Shown piece after piece: positions 8,693 to 17,279 of a stretch of 64,000 nt of DNA. The notes below the pieces were generated by a model. The model saw nothing but the letters and a program-made list of their open reading frames with translations, was not told where the DNA came from and searched no databases. The first letter of the stretch is position 1, and each line of letters starts with the position of its first letter. A program made the translations under genes and the position numbers. The stretch is from Pseudomonas putida. Lineage in GTDB: Bacteria; Pseudomonadota; Gammaproteobacteria; Pseudomonadales; Pseudomonadaceae. The stretch covers positions 1 to 64,000 of the forward strand of contig NZ_JANHKS010000003.1 in NCBI RefSeq assembly GCF_028682175.1. The letters are read 5' to 3'.

Positions 8693-9354
8693 CGCCGCAG
8701 GTAGGCTGCGAAATCGATATCCCCGGCGCTGAGGATCGCCTGCACCCGATTGTGCACGTTGAGCTTGCGCAGGATCGCCGAGACATGGGCCTTGACCGTG
8801 GTTTCGGCGATCGCCAGGCTGAAGGCGATCTGCTTGTTGGAGTCGCCCTTGGTCATGCGTTCCAGCACCAGCAGTTGTTTGCGCGTCAAGGCCTGCAGCA
8901 ATTCAGGCGGGAAGTGCGGCGCTTCGCTGGCGCTGCGGCGGGAAGCGGGTTTCTGGCTGCGGATGATGTCCGATGGCAGGTAGACGTTGCCGTCGAGGAT
9001 CTGCTCGATGGCATCGGTCATCTGCTTGCGCGGCGAGGATTTGGTGATGAAGCCCACCGCGCCGTAGGTAATCGCTTGCAGCACCACCTGTTTGTCCTGC
9101 TCGGCGGACACGATCACCACCGGAATCGTCGGCGCCTCGTTGCGCAGGTTGATCAGGCCATTGAGCCCGTGCATGCCCGGCATGTTCAGGTCCAGCAGGA
9201 TCAGGTCCAGGTCGTCGTGGTCGCGGGTCAGGGCCAGGGCGCTGTCCAGGTCCTGGGTTTCCATCACTTCGCTGCCGGGAAAGCCGTCGCTGATGACGTT
9301 GGCAATGGCCTCGCGAAACAGCGGGTGGTCATCGGCGATCAGGATCTTGTACAT
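8689..9354 (-). CDS. agmR: AgmR/ErbR-type LuxR-family response regulator
   Basis: A 221-residue NarL/LuxR-type response regulator. The receiver domain (residues 3-118) has the acidic pair D8-D9, phospho-acceptor D55 (LLDLNMPG) and K105; the helix-turn-helix is at about residues 152-210 ([12 protein letters not shown] to [12 protein letters not shown]). The receiver closely resembles AgmR (ErbR), the master regulator of ethanol/PQQ alcohol metabolism in pseudomonads. It is 31 bases downstream of the CXXXCW gene, likely one transcript. No kinase gene adjoins it; the hybrid kinase at 20978 is a candidate partner. Confidence 0.85.
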   Translation of the reverse strand: MYKILIADDHPLFREAIANVISDGFPGSEVMETQDLDSALALTRDHDDLDLILLDLNMPGMHGLNGLINLRNEAPTIPVVIVSAEQDKQVVLQAITYGAVGFITKSSPRKQMTDAIEQILDGNVYLPSDIIRSQKPASRRSASEAPHFPPELLQALTRKQLLVLERMTKGDSNKQIAFSLAIAETTVKAHVSAILRKLNVHNRVQAILSAGDIDFAAYLRR

Positions 9355-9385
9355 GGTTTTCCACCTTTATTATTGTCGCAACGCT

Positions 9386-9931
9386 TCAGCGCAAGGGTTC
9401 GGGTTGAGCCGGTTCGACCGCAAGCCCGGCGGCCAGCCAGGCGTCCAGGCCATCGCGGTACCAATACAGATGACTGTAGCCCAGACCGCTTGCCCGTTTG
9501 ATAGCGTTCCAGCTCAGCCAGCAGTCTGAGCGGCAGTAGAACACAAGCGGCCGGTCCTGCCGACCGTCGCTCAACCGGCGCAGGTTGAGGGTGAAGTACT
9601 CCATCCACACCGGCGATAACTCGCCATCCCCGGGATTGGCCAGCCAGTGGCTGCCCGGCAGGTTGGCGTGGGGTTCGTCTTCGATGAACCGACCTTGCAG
9701 CCATTGGCGGCGGTAGACGTCGATCAGCAGCGGTTTGTCGGATTGCTTGAGCAGGGTTTGCAATTGCCCGGTGTCGATGACCTGCGCGCCAGGGATCTGG
9801 TCCGGGGTGGGGCTGCGGTAGAGGGAAATGCGATAGCCGTGGGCGTTGAACAGCGCCGCGTCCTGGGCCTGGCACAAGGCGTTCGTACCCAGAAGGATCA
9901 GCAGACAGGCAGACAACAGCGCACGGGGCAT
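9386..9931 (-). CDS. PQQ-dependent catabolism-associated CXXCW-motif protein (rhodanese-like, exported)
   Basis: A 181-residue protein with a signal peptide (about residues 1-22). A rhodanese-like fold ends in FYCRSDCW: C133 and C137 followed by W138. This matches the TIGRFAM family of PQQ-associated CXXCW proteins, always found beside alcohol-related ABC genes. Role unknown; the cysteine pair suggests redox or cofactor handling in the periplasm. ATG at 9931 follows GGAAAAACC. A copy of the shared 15-bp motif lies 82 bases upstream. Downstream agmR follows closely. Confidence 0.82.
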   Translation of the reverse strand: MPRALLSACLLILLGTNALCQAQDAALFNAHGYRISLYRSPTPDQIPGAQVIDTGQLQTLLKQSDKPLLIDVYRRQWLQGRFIEDEPHANLPGSHWLANPGDGELSPVWMEYFTLNLRRLSDGRQDRPLVFYCRSDCWLSWNAIKRASGLGYSHLYWYRDGLDAWLAAGLAVEPAQPEPLR

Positions 9932-10012
9932 GGCAGGTTTTTCCTTTTTCTTGTGCCTGCATTACAAGCCAGTCCCGGTGCTTTGTGAATGCGACCAATA
10001 GCGTGGAAAACC

Positions 10013-10027
10013 AGTACTAAAGTCGTA
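10013..10027 (+). promoter_or_regulatory. shared 15-bp motif, site A
   Basis: AGTACTAAAGTCGTA. Related sites lie at 13957, 17151, 19517 and 56418. This copy is 82 bases upstream of the CXXCW gene (9931, leftward). It is a candidate AgmR-regulon operator by position only. Confidence 0.45.
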
Positions 10028-10052
10028 ATCTTGCGCTCACGATCACTCAATT

Positions 10053-10146
10053 CTGTGGGAGCGGGCTTGCCCGCGAAAGCGGTGTTGCTGACCCTGGATG
10101 TGTGGCGTCTGGTCCGTCGTCTTCGTGGGCAAGCCCACTCCCACAG
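10053..10146. repeat. REPIN, class CTGTGGGAGCGGGCTTGCCCGCGAA
   Basis: Left arm CTGTGGGAGCGGGCTTGCCC and right arm GGGCAAGCCCACTCCCACAG with small mismatches, about 45 bases apart. It is the only copy of this class in the window and lies between the ABC permease end and the CXXCW gene start. Confidence 0.85.
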
Positions 10147-10177
10147 GTTGTAAGGCGCGAGTGAAACCGGGGAAACG

Positions 10178-10969
10178 TCATGACGCTTTGCGCACCGCTG
10201 CATGCTGGGGGTTGAAGGTCAGTACCGCGAGGCTGGCGAAGACTGCCGTGAGAGTCGCACAGACGGCGAGGGCCAGGGGGTTGAAGCGTTCATGCAAGGC
10301 AAATCGCACCAACTCCACCGCATGGCTGAACGGGTTGAACGCGCACAGCCAGTACAGCCACTCGCTGGCCTCGCGCATTTTCCACAGCGGGTACAGCGCC
10401 GACGACATGAAGAACAACGGGAAGATCACGAAATTCATCACCCCGGCGAAGTTTTCCAGTTGGCGAATGGCGTTGGACAGCAGCAACCCCAGGGCACTCA
10501 ACATCAGCGCCACCAGCAGCAGTGCAGGCAGGGCCAGGAGCAGGCCCCCGGCGGGCGGTTGCACGCCATACACCCAGGCCACGCCGAGAAAGGCATACAC
10601 CTGCAACAGCGAAATCAGCGAGGTTGCCAGCAGCTTGCACAGCAAGAGGAAGGTGCGCGGCAAGGGGCTGGTGAGCAGCACGCGCATGCTGCCCATCTCG
10701 CGGTCATAGACCATCGACAGCGAGCCCTGCATGCCGTTGAACAGCAGGATCATGCACGCCAGCCCCGGAATGATGTACACCTCGTAGGGGATGTAGGTGT
10801 CATAGGGCTGGATGATCGCAATGCCCAGCGCCGCACGAAATCCCGCTGCGAACACCAGCAGCCACAGCAGCGGGCGGACCAAGGCGCTGAGAAACCGCGT
10901 GCGCTGCATCACGAACCGCAGCCACTCGCGCAACACGATGCCGCTCAGGCACTGCCAGTAGGCGTTCAT
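10178..10969 (-). CDS. pedC: alcohol-associated ABC transporter permease (ABC-2 type, PedC-like)
   Basis: A 263-residue ABC-2-type permease with six hydrophobic segments between about residues 25 and 250. It matches in context the PedC permease described for the phenylethanol (ped) cluster of P. putida. The start at 10969 overlaps the stop of the ATPase gene (ATGA). ABC-2 permeases normally export, yet the operon also encodes a periplasmic binding protein, so transport direction is open. It is last in the leftward operon binding protein, propeller, ATPase, permease. Confidence 0.83.
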   Translation of the reverse strand: MNAYWQCLSGIVLREWLRFVMQRTRFLSALVRPLLWLLVFAAGFRAALGIAIIQPYDTYIPYEVYIIPGLACMILLFNGMQGSLSMVYDREMGSMRVLLTSPLPRTFLLLCKLLATSLISLLQVYAFLGVAWVYGVQPPAGGLLLALPALLLVALMLSALGLLLSNAIRQLENFAGVMNFVIFPLFFMSSALYPLWKMREASEWLYWLCAFNPFSHAVELVRFALHERFNPLALAVCATLTAVFASLAVLTFNPQHAAVRKAS

Positions 10970-11697
10970 CGCGATACTCCGCTGGTGGTGAGCTGCCTGA
11001 AGGCGGCGTCCAGCCCTCCGCCGTGTTCGGCGCTGACATCGCCTGCCTGACCGCTGGCTACAAGACGGCCCTGATGCAGGATCAGCAGATCGTCGTCGGG
11101 ATGCACTTCGTCGAGCAGGTGAGTGGTCCACAGCACGCTGATCCCCTGGTCGTGGCACAGGCTGCGCACATGGGCGTTGAGCGCCAGGCGGCTGGCAGGG
11201 TCGAGGCCGACGCTGGCCTCGTCCAGCAACAACAGGCGCGGCTGGTGCAGCAGGGCGCGGGCGATTTCCACCCGCCGCCGATGGCCCCCGTTGAGGGCGC
11301 GCACCCGCTCGCGGCGGCGCTCGGTGAGCCCTTGGCGATCCAGTTCCAGCGCGACCCGTTCGCTCACGTCACGCCGCGCCAGCCCGTGCAACGCCGCGTG
11401 ATAACGCAGGTTCTGCTCCACGCTCAGGTCAAGGTCCAGGGTGCTCTGCTGGAACACCACACCCATCTGGCGCAGGGCAGGTCGGGGCGACTGGCGCAAC
11501 GAATGCTCACCCATGCGCACCTCGCCTTTCTGCAGATCGTAGAGCCGGGTGAGCAGCGCGATCAGCGTGGATTTACCCGCGCCGTTGGGGCCCAGCAGCG
11601 CGGCAAAGCGCCCCGGCGCGAGGTTGAATGACACCCCGCGCAGTGCCTCGCGTTCGCCGTAGGCAAAGCTCAGCTCGCTGACCTGCAGCGCGCTCAT
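10966..11697 (-). CDS. ABC transporter ATP-binding protein, PQQ-alcohol dehydrogenase system
   Basis: A 243-residue ATPase. Walker A GPNGAGKST is near residues 36-44, Walker B LLLLDEA near 153, and the H-loop is in WTTHLLDE. The signature motif is LNGGHRRR in place of the common LSGGQ, a variation that should still bind ATP. It partners the PedC-like permease with which it overlaps by 4 bases and overlaps the propeller gene upstream in the same way. The start at 11697 is chosen because translation coupling is exact and conserved sequence begins there. Confidence 0.85.
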   Translation of the reverse strand: MSALQVSELSFAYGEREALRGVSFNLAPGRFAALLGPNGAGKSTLIALLTRLYDLQKGEVRMGEHSLRQSPRPALRQMGVVFQQSTLDLDLSVEQNLRYHAALHGLARRDVSERVALELDRQGLTERRRERVRALNGGHRRRVEIARALLHQPRLLLLDEASVGLDPASRLALNAHVRSLCHDQGISVLWTTHLLDEVHPDDDLLILHQGRLVASGQAGDVSAEHGGGLDAAFRQLTTSGVSR

Positions 11698-12653
11698 GGC
11701 GCCACCGCCACGCCCCACGGGTAGCGCCCGACCTTGACCGACTTGAGCACCTTGCGGCTGGCAACGTCGATCACCGAGACATCGCCACTCACCCCGTTGG
11801 TGGCCAGCAGGCGGGTCTGGTCCGGGGTGAACGCCAGTTGCCAGACGCGCCGGCCCACCAGCAGGTAGTCGATCACTTCCAGGGTCTTCACGTCGATCAC
11901 CGCCACGTGGTTGGCCGGTCCCAGGGCAACGAAGCCGTATTTGCCGTCATCGGTGATGCGGATGCCCACCGGTTGCACCTTGTCGGGGTGTACGCCCTTG
12001 ATCTCGAATTTCAGGGTCTTGAGAATCTTGCGGCTGGCCACGTCTAGTACGGTCAGGGTTCCGCCGATTTCAGCCGAGGCCCACAGCTGGCTGCCGTCCT
12101 TGCTGAACTCGACGAAACGCGGGCGCTGATCCACCAGGGTGTTGTCCACCAGCTTCTGGGTCGAGGTGTCGATCCAGTGCAGCATGTTGGTGGTTTCACT
12201 GGTGTTGATCGCCCACTTGCCGTCGGGGCTGACCGCCATGCCCTCGGGCTCCACGCCGACGTCGACCTGGGCCAGCACCTTGGAGGTCTGGGTGTCGATC
12301 ACCGTGACCAGCGAATCGTCCTCGTTGGAGACGTACAGCCAGCGGTCGTTGGGGTGAAGGGCGAATTGTTCGGGGTCTTTGCCGGAGGGCAGTTCCTTGA
12401 TGATCTTCAGAGTCGCCACGTCCATCACCTGCACCCGATCCGAGTCGCTGGCGCAGATGTACAGCAGCTTGCTGTCGTGGGACAGCAGCAGGCCGCGCGG
12501 ACGCATGCCCACCGGCAGGGTCTTGGTCACTTGCAGCGTGTCCATGTCGATCAGGCTCAGGCTGTTGTCCTTCTCGTTGGAGACGAACGCGGTGGCGGCA
12601 AACGCAGGCGCGGCGGCAAGCAGCAGGGCAGCGCAGAGAAGTGTATGGCGCAT
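11694..12653 (-). CDS. PQQ-associated YVTN beta-propeller protein (periplasmic)
   Basis: A 319-residue exported protein with a signal peptide of about 19 residues (AAAPAFA) and roughly seven repeats of the YVTN/NHL type, each with a D-x-x-T or D-V-A-S strand core. It corresponds to the TIGRFAM family of PQQ-dependent catabolism beta-propeller proteins. Function is unknown; a scaffold or binding role in the periplasm next to the ABC system is likely. AAGGA precedes the ATG at 12653. Translationally coupled to the ATPase. Confidence 0.83.
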   Translation of the reverse strand: MRHTLLCAALLLAAAPAFAATAFVSNEKDNSLSLIDMDTLQVTKTLPVGMRPRGLLLSHDSKLLYICASDSDRVQVMDVATLKIIKELPSGKDPEQFALHPNDRWLYVSNEDDSLVTVIDTQTSKVLAQVDVGVEPEGMAVSPDGKWAINTSETTNMLHWIDTSTQKLVDNTLVDQRPRFVEFSKDGSQLWASAEIGGTLTVLDVASRKILKTLKFEIKGVHPDKVQPVGIRITDDGKYGFVALGPANHVAVIDVKTLEVIDYLLVGRRVWQLAFTPDQTRLLATNGVSGDVSVIDVASRKVLKSVKVGRYPWGVAVAP

Positions 12654-12695
12654 GTTGGAGTCCTTGTTATGGGTATTGTCGGGGGCGTGCGCGGG

Positions 12696-13880
12696 TCAAT
12701 AGGTGCAACTGACCTCCGGCTTGTCGTAGCCCAGGCTGTCGAGTTCGGTGCCGGGGTGCAGAAAGCCTTCCTGGGGTGAAGTGGTGACCAGAGCCTGGGG
12801 TTGAACCACTGGAATGGGCTGGCGCAGCTCGCCGTTCCAGGGCCGGTAGCTGAGCTTGCTGCCCTTGAAACCGTCCAGCGGCAGGGTTTCGCTCAGCTCC
12901 AGCTCACGAATCTGCATGGGGTCGGTGCCGCGCAGCCGGGTGACGGCGCTGGCGACGCTGCGCACGGCCATCCAGGCGGCGAAGTCGCGGTCGTTCATCC
13001 AGCGCCCGGCGAGCGCCTCGAAGCGCTTTTGCAATTGCGCGGCGCCGTAGGTTTCAACGGTGCGGTGCCAGCCGGTGGGCGTCAGGCCCTGGGTGCCGGC
13101 CACCGGGCGCGGGTACCAGGTCTGATAGGGCACGTATTCGCCAAAGTCGCCGCGCTCGTCGGCCACCAGCACCACGTCGTATTCGGCGGTCTGGGTGAAC
13201 AGCGGCATATCGGCCTGGGCGCTGCGGCGCTGGTCGTTGTCGAAACTCCAGGCTTTCTCGGCGACGATCTTGTGCCCGAAGCGCTTGGCGGCGCGGCGCA
13301 GGGCGGCGGCGTAGGCCTGGTCATCGGGTGTCTGGCCGACGATCAACAACCAGCGCTGCCAGCGCCGTACGGTGAGGAACTGCGCCAGCGCGTCGGCCAG
13401 CATCGCCCGGCTCGGCAAGGTGTGCAGCACGTTGTGCAGGCAACTGGTGCTGCGCAAGCTGTCGTCGGCGCTGCCGGCGTTGAACAGCAGGCTGTCCGGC
13501 AGCGCGGCGCTGAGCTGGCGCAGGGTTTCGGCCGGGGCGTTGACCACGAACAGGCGCAGGCCCTGATCGTGTTGCGCGCGGGCCTGCTCAAGCAGCGCCT
13601 CGGGGCTCTCGGCGCTGGCGCTGCTCAGGCTGTAGCTGTGCTTGAGAAAACGCCCGGTGCTGTTGCTGTCGACAATCGCCAGCTCAGCCCCGCGCAGCCC
13701 GGCATCCTTGGGTTCAGGGGTGACGTTGGAGAGGATCGGGCCGGTGTCGGGAATGTACGAAAGGTAGCCGATGCGCACGGCAAGCGGCTGGTCATCGGCC
13801 ATGGCCGAGAACGACAGGGCGGCAAGCGCCAGGCACAGCAGGCGAGGGTACGGCAGCCATAGGGATAGAGACAGGCGCAT
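12696..13880 (-). CDS. ABC transporter substrate-binding protein, PQQ-dependent alcohol dehydrogenase system
   Basis: A 394-residue periplasmic binding protein with a signal peptide of about 28 residues (FSAMA) and a fold like the branched-chain amino acid (type I) binding proteins. It belongs by context to the TIGRFAM PQQ_ABC_bind family. GGAGTG precedes the ATG at 13880. It heads the leftward operon and is divergent from pedF; motif site B lies in the shared 180-bp promoter region, 77 bases upstream. The ligand may be an alcohol or its product. Confidence 0.82.
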   Translation of the reverse strand: MRLSLSLWLPYPRLLCLALAALSFSAMADDQPLAVRIGYLSYIPDTGPILSNVTPEPKDAGLRGAELAIVDSNSTGRFLKHSYSLSSASAESPEALLEQARAQHDQGLRLFVVNAPAETLRQLSAALPDSLLFNAGSADDSLRSTSCLHNVLHTLPSRAMLADALAQFLTVRRWQRWLLIVGQTPDDQAYAAALRRAAKRFGHKIVAEKAWSFDNDQRRSAQADMPLFTQTAEYDVVLVADERGDFGEYVPYQTWYPRPVAGTQGLTPTGWHRTVETYGAAQLQKRFEALAGRWMNDRDFAAWMAVRSVASAVTRLRGTDPMQIRELELSETLPLDGFKGSKLSYRPWNGELRQPIPVVQPQALVTTSPQEGFLHPGTELDSLGYDKPEVSCTY

Positions 13881-13956
13881 AGGGCACTCCATACAGGTGG
13901 TGCCAGCATAGGAACGCGCGCCTCGGCGGCAAATATGCAGATGGTACGAGTCTGCC

Positions 13957-13971
13957 AGTACCAAGGTAGTA
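13957..13971 (+). promoter_or_regulatory. shared 15-bp motif, site B
   Basis: AGTACCAAGGTAGTA, in the divergent region between the binding protein (13880, leftward) and pedF (14061, rightward). Twelve of 15 positions match site A. A second TGGTAC occurs 15 bases to the left, giving an inverted GGTAC/GTACC pair. Confidence 0.5.
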
Positions 13972-14060
13972 GGGCGCGGCCACCAAAGCAGCATTCGGTG
14001 CGGTGGCAGCGGTTCTTAAGATGGACGCATGGCTTTTGCGTGCACCTTGAGGACATAACA

Positions 14061-14537
14061 ATGACAACAATTTCCGTGAACCTGCCTGATGTCGCTTCCC
14101 GTTCCAGCAAACGCAGGTTGCTGTTGGGGGCCGTGGTCATTGGCGGGCTGCTGCTGAGTAATCTCGTCCAGGCCCACGGCGACGTCGTCCCCCACGCCGT
14201 GGCCACCGACGGCCTGGAACAACTGGGGCAGGACTGGCGGGCAGAGAACCCCTACCGCGACTCGAAAGACCACGACAAGGCGCTGGAAATCGGCAAGTCC
14301 GCCTACACCCAGAACTGCGCGGCGTGTCATGGCCTGGATGCGATTTCCGGCGGCATCGCCCCGGACCTGCGGCATCTGGACGTCGGCGCCAGCGGTGACG
14401 AGTGGTTCGTCGAGCGGGTGCGCAACGGCGCCGTGCGGGACGGCCGGGTGTACATGCCGAAAATGGCCGATTACCTGAGTCAGGAAGCCTTGTGGGCGGT
14501 GCGGACCTACCTGGACAGCGTGCACACCGAGGACTGA
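14061..14537 (+). CDS. pedF: cytochrome c550, PedF-type
   Basis: A 158-residue periplasmic c-type cytochrome. After a twin-charged N-terminus and membrane segment (19-38), the heme site CAACH occupies residues 86-90, with M132 or M135 (YMPKM) as the distal ligand. It is the expected electron acceptor of the quinoprotein alcohol dehydrogenase. TTGAGGACA precedes the ATG. It starts a rightward operon with the MoxJ-like protein, the SoxYZ-like carrier and the metallohydrolase, all overlapping or nearly so. Confidence 0.88.
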   Translation: MTTISVNLPDVASRSSKRRLLLGAVVIGGLLLSNLVQAHGDVVPHAVATDGLEQLGQDWRAENPYRDSKDHDKALEIGKSAYTQNCAACHGLDAISGGIAPDLRHLDVGASGDEWFVERVRNGAVRDGRVYMPKMADYLSQEALWAVRTYLDSVHTED

Positions 14538-14542
14538 TCGCC

Positions 14543-15430
14543 ATGGGTGCGTTCACAAGGTGGTTGGCTGTGCTGTGCTGCCTGCTGGGCCTGATGTTTC
14601 AGCCTGCCAGCGCCCAGGTTCGCAACTACGACAGCATCATGGCCGCCGGGGTCATCAAGGTGGCGGTGTACCAGAACTTCGCCCCCTACAGCTTTCAGGT
14701 GGACGGCCAGGACCGGGGCGTGGACGTAGAGCTGGCCCAGGCGTTGGCCAAGGCGCTGGGAGTGCGGCTGGAGCTGATGTGGGCGCCGCCGGGCGAGAAC
14801 CTCGACGGCGACCTGCGCGACCTGATCTGGCGCGGCAGCCAGCTGCGCGGCCAGCAACTGGCGGACATGATGATGCGCGTGCCTTATGACAAGGATTACA
14901 CCCAGAAGCGCAATGACGTCGGCGAGCTGGAGAATGATCATGTGGTGATGTTCGCGCCCTATCAGACCGAGCGTTGGCAGGTGGCGTTCGACACCCAGCG
15001 GCTTGAGTCCGTGCCCAGTGTCGCGGTGTTCAACGAGCACCCGGTAGGGGTGGAAACCGACAGCGTGCCGTCGTTCTACCTGACGACGATTTTCAACGGC
15101 CAGTTCACCCACAGCACCCATCACTTTCCCTCCGTGCAGGACGCATTCGCGGCCATGCACGAGGGCAAGGTCGATGCGGTGATGGCCATGCGCGGAGAGG
15201 TCGACTGGCAACTGCACCAGGCCGCCGATGCCCATTGGCAACTGGCGGAAAATGCCTACCCGAACATGGGCCGTCAGACCTGGGACATCGGCATGGCGGT
15301 GCATGAGAGCAACCGCCAGTTGGCCTATGCGGTGGAGGAGGCGCTGGAGACGCTGATTCGTGAGGGCAGCGTGCAGCGTATCTATGCCGCCTATGGCATG
15401 CGCTATGAAGTGCCGGAGATGTACCAGTGA
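14543..15430 (+). CDS. quinoprotein dehydrogenase-associated substrate-binding protein (MoxJ-like)
   Basis: A 295-residue periplasmic protein of the family 3 solute-binding fold with a signal peptide of about 24 residues (QPASA). It matches the TIGRFAM group of quinoprotein-associated binding proteins related to MoxJ. In methanol oxidisers the MoxJ relative is needed for a functional dehydrogenase, so a maturation or handover role is likelier than transport: there is no matching permease here. It begins 5 bases after pedF. Confidence 0.83.
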   Translation: MGAFTRWLAVLCCLLGLMFQPASAQVRNYDSIMAAGVIKVAVYQNFAPYSFQVDGQDRGVDVELAQALAKALGVRLELMWAPPGENLDGDLRDLIWRGSQLRGQQLADMMMRVPYDKDYTQKRNDVGELENDHVVMFAPYQTERWQVAFDTQRLESVPSVAVFNEHPVGVETDSVPSFYLTTIFNGQFTHSTHHFPSVQDAFAAMHEGKVDAVMAMRGEVDWQLHQAADAHWQLAENAYPNMGRQTWDIGMAVHESNRQLAYAVEEALETLIREGSVQRIYAAYGMRYEVPEMYQ

Positions 15431-16185
15431 AGCGCTGCAGGATCACGGCCTGGCTGGTGCTTCTGGTGTGCTTCGATGCCTGCGCCATTGACCCCGGCAA
15501 GGATCCAGTGCCGTCGGTGATGTGGAGTTTCTTCCAGCAGAAATTTCTCGACGGTCAGCCCTACGTGTTTGACGACAAGGTCCTGGTGCGGGCGCCGCCG
15601 TTTGCCGAGGACGCTCGCCAGGTGCCCATCGAGATCGACGCTCGGGCTTATCAAGGCCAGGTGGTGCGAATCCTGGCGTGGGCGGAGCTTAATCCGTTGC
15701 CGCAGATTGTCGATTTCGAGCCGCTGGATCGGGTGCTGCCGTGGCTGTCGATCCGCATTCGCATCGAACAGGCGACACCCTTGCGTGCCGCTGCGCTGAC
15801 CCGCGACGGCATCTGGCACATCGGCTCGACCACCATCGAAGCCGCAGGCGGCGGTTGCACGGCGCCCAGCGTGGTACGCACCCAGCCGGGTTGGGAAGAG
15901 CACCTGGGCGAAGTGCTCGGGGCGCGGTTTCCCCGAGGCGATTACAGCCGTCTACGGGTGCAGGTGTCGCACCCGATGGACAACGGCATGGTCAGCGGCA
16001 TTCCCGAGTTCTATCTGGATCAGGCGCAACTGACCGACGCCAGCGGCACGCTGCTCGCCAGGCTGCAATTGTTCCCGGCGGTCAGCGAGAACCCGACCCT
16101 GAGCCTGGATATTCAAGGGGCGGGCGAGACGCGGCTGTCCCTGCGTGACATCAGCGGCAATCCGTTCAGTGCGGTGATCCCTTGA
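15427..16185 (+). CDS. quinoprotein dehydrogenase-associated SoxYZ-like carrier protein
   Basis: A 252-residue exported protein (signal peptide about 20 residues). The N-terminal half resembles SoxY, with an internal GGGCTAPS motif placing C144 in the context of the SoxY carrier cysteine; the C-terminal half resembles SoxZ. It matches by context the SoxYZ-like carriers of quinoprotein systems. It begins with GTG overlapping the stop of the previous gene (GTGA). What is carried on the cysteine is not known. Confidence 0.8.
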   Translation: MKRCRITAWLVLLVCFDACAIDPGKDPVPSVMWSFFQQKFLDGQPYVFDDKVLVRAPPFAEDARQVPIEIDARAYQGQVVRILAWAELNPLPQIVDFEPLDRVLPWLSIRIRIEQATPLRAAALTRDGIWHIGSTTIEAAGGGCTAPSVVRTQPGWEEHLGEVLGARFPRGDYSRLRVQVSHPMDNGMVSGIPEFYLDQAQLTDASGTLLARLQLFPAVSENPTLSLDIQGAGETRLSLRDISGNPFSAVIP

Positions 16186-17129
16186 GGCGTCCAACGCTTG
16201 CGGGGCTGTTGATGCTCTGGCTCCTGCTGCTGGCGGTGACGGCCTTCGCCGACATGGACTATCGGCTGCAACCCCGGCAGATCGCCGAGGGCACCTACCT
16301 GCTGGAGGGCAGCACCGAGAATTTCGCCCGAAGCAACGGCGGCAAGATCGTCAATACCGGGTTCATCATCACCGACAGCGGTGTGGTGGTGATCGACACC
16401 GGACCTTCCCACCGTTACGGCGAAGCGCTGCGCAAGGCTATTGCGACGGTCACCGACAAGCCGGTGATCCAGGTGCTGCTGACCCATCATCATCCCGACC
16501 ATGTGCTGGGCAACCAGGCGTTTGCCGACGTGCCCATCGGCGCCCTGGCCGGGACCACCGCGCAGATGCGCGCCCACGGCGATGCGCTTGCTGAGAATCT
16601 GTACCGCATGGTCGGCGACTGGATGCGCGGGACCGAAACCGTCTTGCCAACCCAGGTGCTGCAAAGCGGCGTACTGGAGATTGGCGGGCATCCGCTGCGG
16701 TTGTTGGCACTGGCCGGGCATACCGGTTCCGACCTGGCGATTCTCGATGAGCGGACCGGCGTGCTGTTCGCCGGTGACCTGCTGTTCTATCAGCGTGCGC
16801 TCACTACGCCGGACAGCCCGGGATTGCAGGTGTGGTTGGGCGATCTTGAGCGGCTGCAGGCCTTGCCCTGGAAACTCTTGGTGCCGGGGCACGGTCCGCT
16901 TGCCAGTGATGCGAGCCCCTTCGAACAGACCCGCGACTACCTGACCTGGCTGGACGCTCTGCTGCGTGAAGGCGCCGTACAAGGGCAGGACATGACCGAG
17001 CTGATCGCCAGCCCGATCCCCGACCGTTTTGGCAGCATCAGCCTGACCCGTTACGAGTTGATCCGCAGCGTCAGCCACCTGTACCCGGCGTATGAGCGGG
17101 TGCGCATGGCGCGGGTGGACGGGCGATAA
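16182..17129 (+). CDS. quinoprotein relay system zinc metallohydrolase (MBL fold)
   Basis: A 315-residue metallo-beta-lactamase-fold protein. The zinc motif HxHxDH is H102-x-H104-x-D106-H107 (THHHPDH); further ligands are the His in AGHTG, the Asp in FAGDLLF and the His in PGHGPL. A signal peptide of about 23 residues puts it in the periplasm. It likely acts on the SoxYZ-like carrier, by analogy to SoxH. The start is TTG at 16182, overlapping the previous stop by 3 bases; it supplies the Arg-Arg n-region, which a start at 16212 would lose. Confidence 0.82.
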   Translation: MRRPTLAGLLMLWLLLLAVTAFADMDYRLQPRQIAEGTYLLEGSTENFARSNGGKIVNTGFIITDSGVVVIDTGPSHRYGEALRKAIATVTDKPVIQVLLTHHHPDHVLGNQAFADVPIGALAGTTAQMRAHGDALAENLYRMVGDWMRGTETVLPTQVLQSGVLEIGGHPLRLLALAGHTGSDLAILDERTGVLFAGDLLFYQRALTTPDSPGLQVWLGDLERLQALPWKLLVPGHGPLASDASPFEQTRDYLTWLDALLREGAVQGQDMTELIASPIPDRFGSISLTRYELIRSVSHLYPAYERVRMARVDGR

Positions 17130-17150
17130 GGCCCGCATATCGCCATTGCC

Positions 17151-17165
17151 CCTACCAAAGAACTA
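17151..17165 (+). promoter_or_regulatory. shared 15-bp motif, site C (weak)
   Basis: CCTACCAAAGAACTA, 114 bases upstream of the quinoprotein dehydrogenase start. It keeps the TACCAA-G core and the final CTA of the other sites but is the weakest copy. Confidence 0.3.
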
Positions 17166-17225
17166 GAAACCTCCACACTGCGGGCAATTGTTGGGCTGTA
17201 CCCGCGGGCGAACAATCCACCTGAT

Positions 17226-17240
17226 CGGGAAACATTCCCG
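17226..17240. promoter_or_regulatory. inverted repeat CGGGAA-N3-TTCCCG before pedH
   Basis: A perfect 6-bp inverted repeat with a 3-base spacer, 39 bases before the start codon. It may be an operator of the lanthanide/alcohol response regulator or a short leader hairpin. Confidence 0.4.
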
Positions 17241-17279
17241 AAGGGAAGACCAGAACAATAATCCGCAGAGGCAGCCGTC

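Noticed and set aside
12801..13862. 353-codon plus-strand frame opposite the PQQ-system binding protein
   Set aside because: No motif and antisense to a conserved operon gene.
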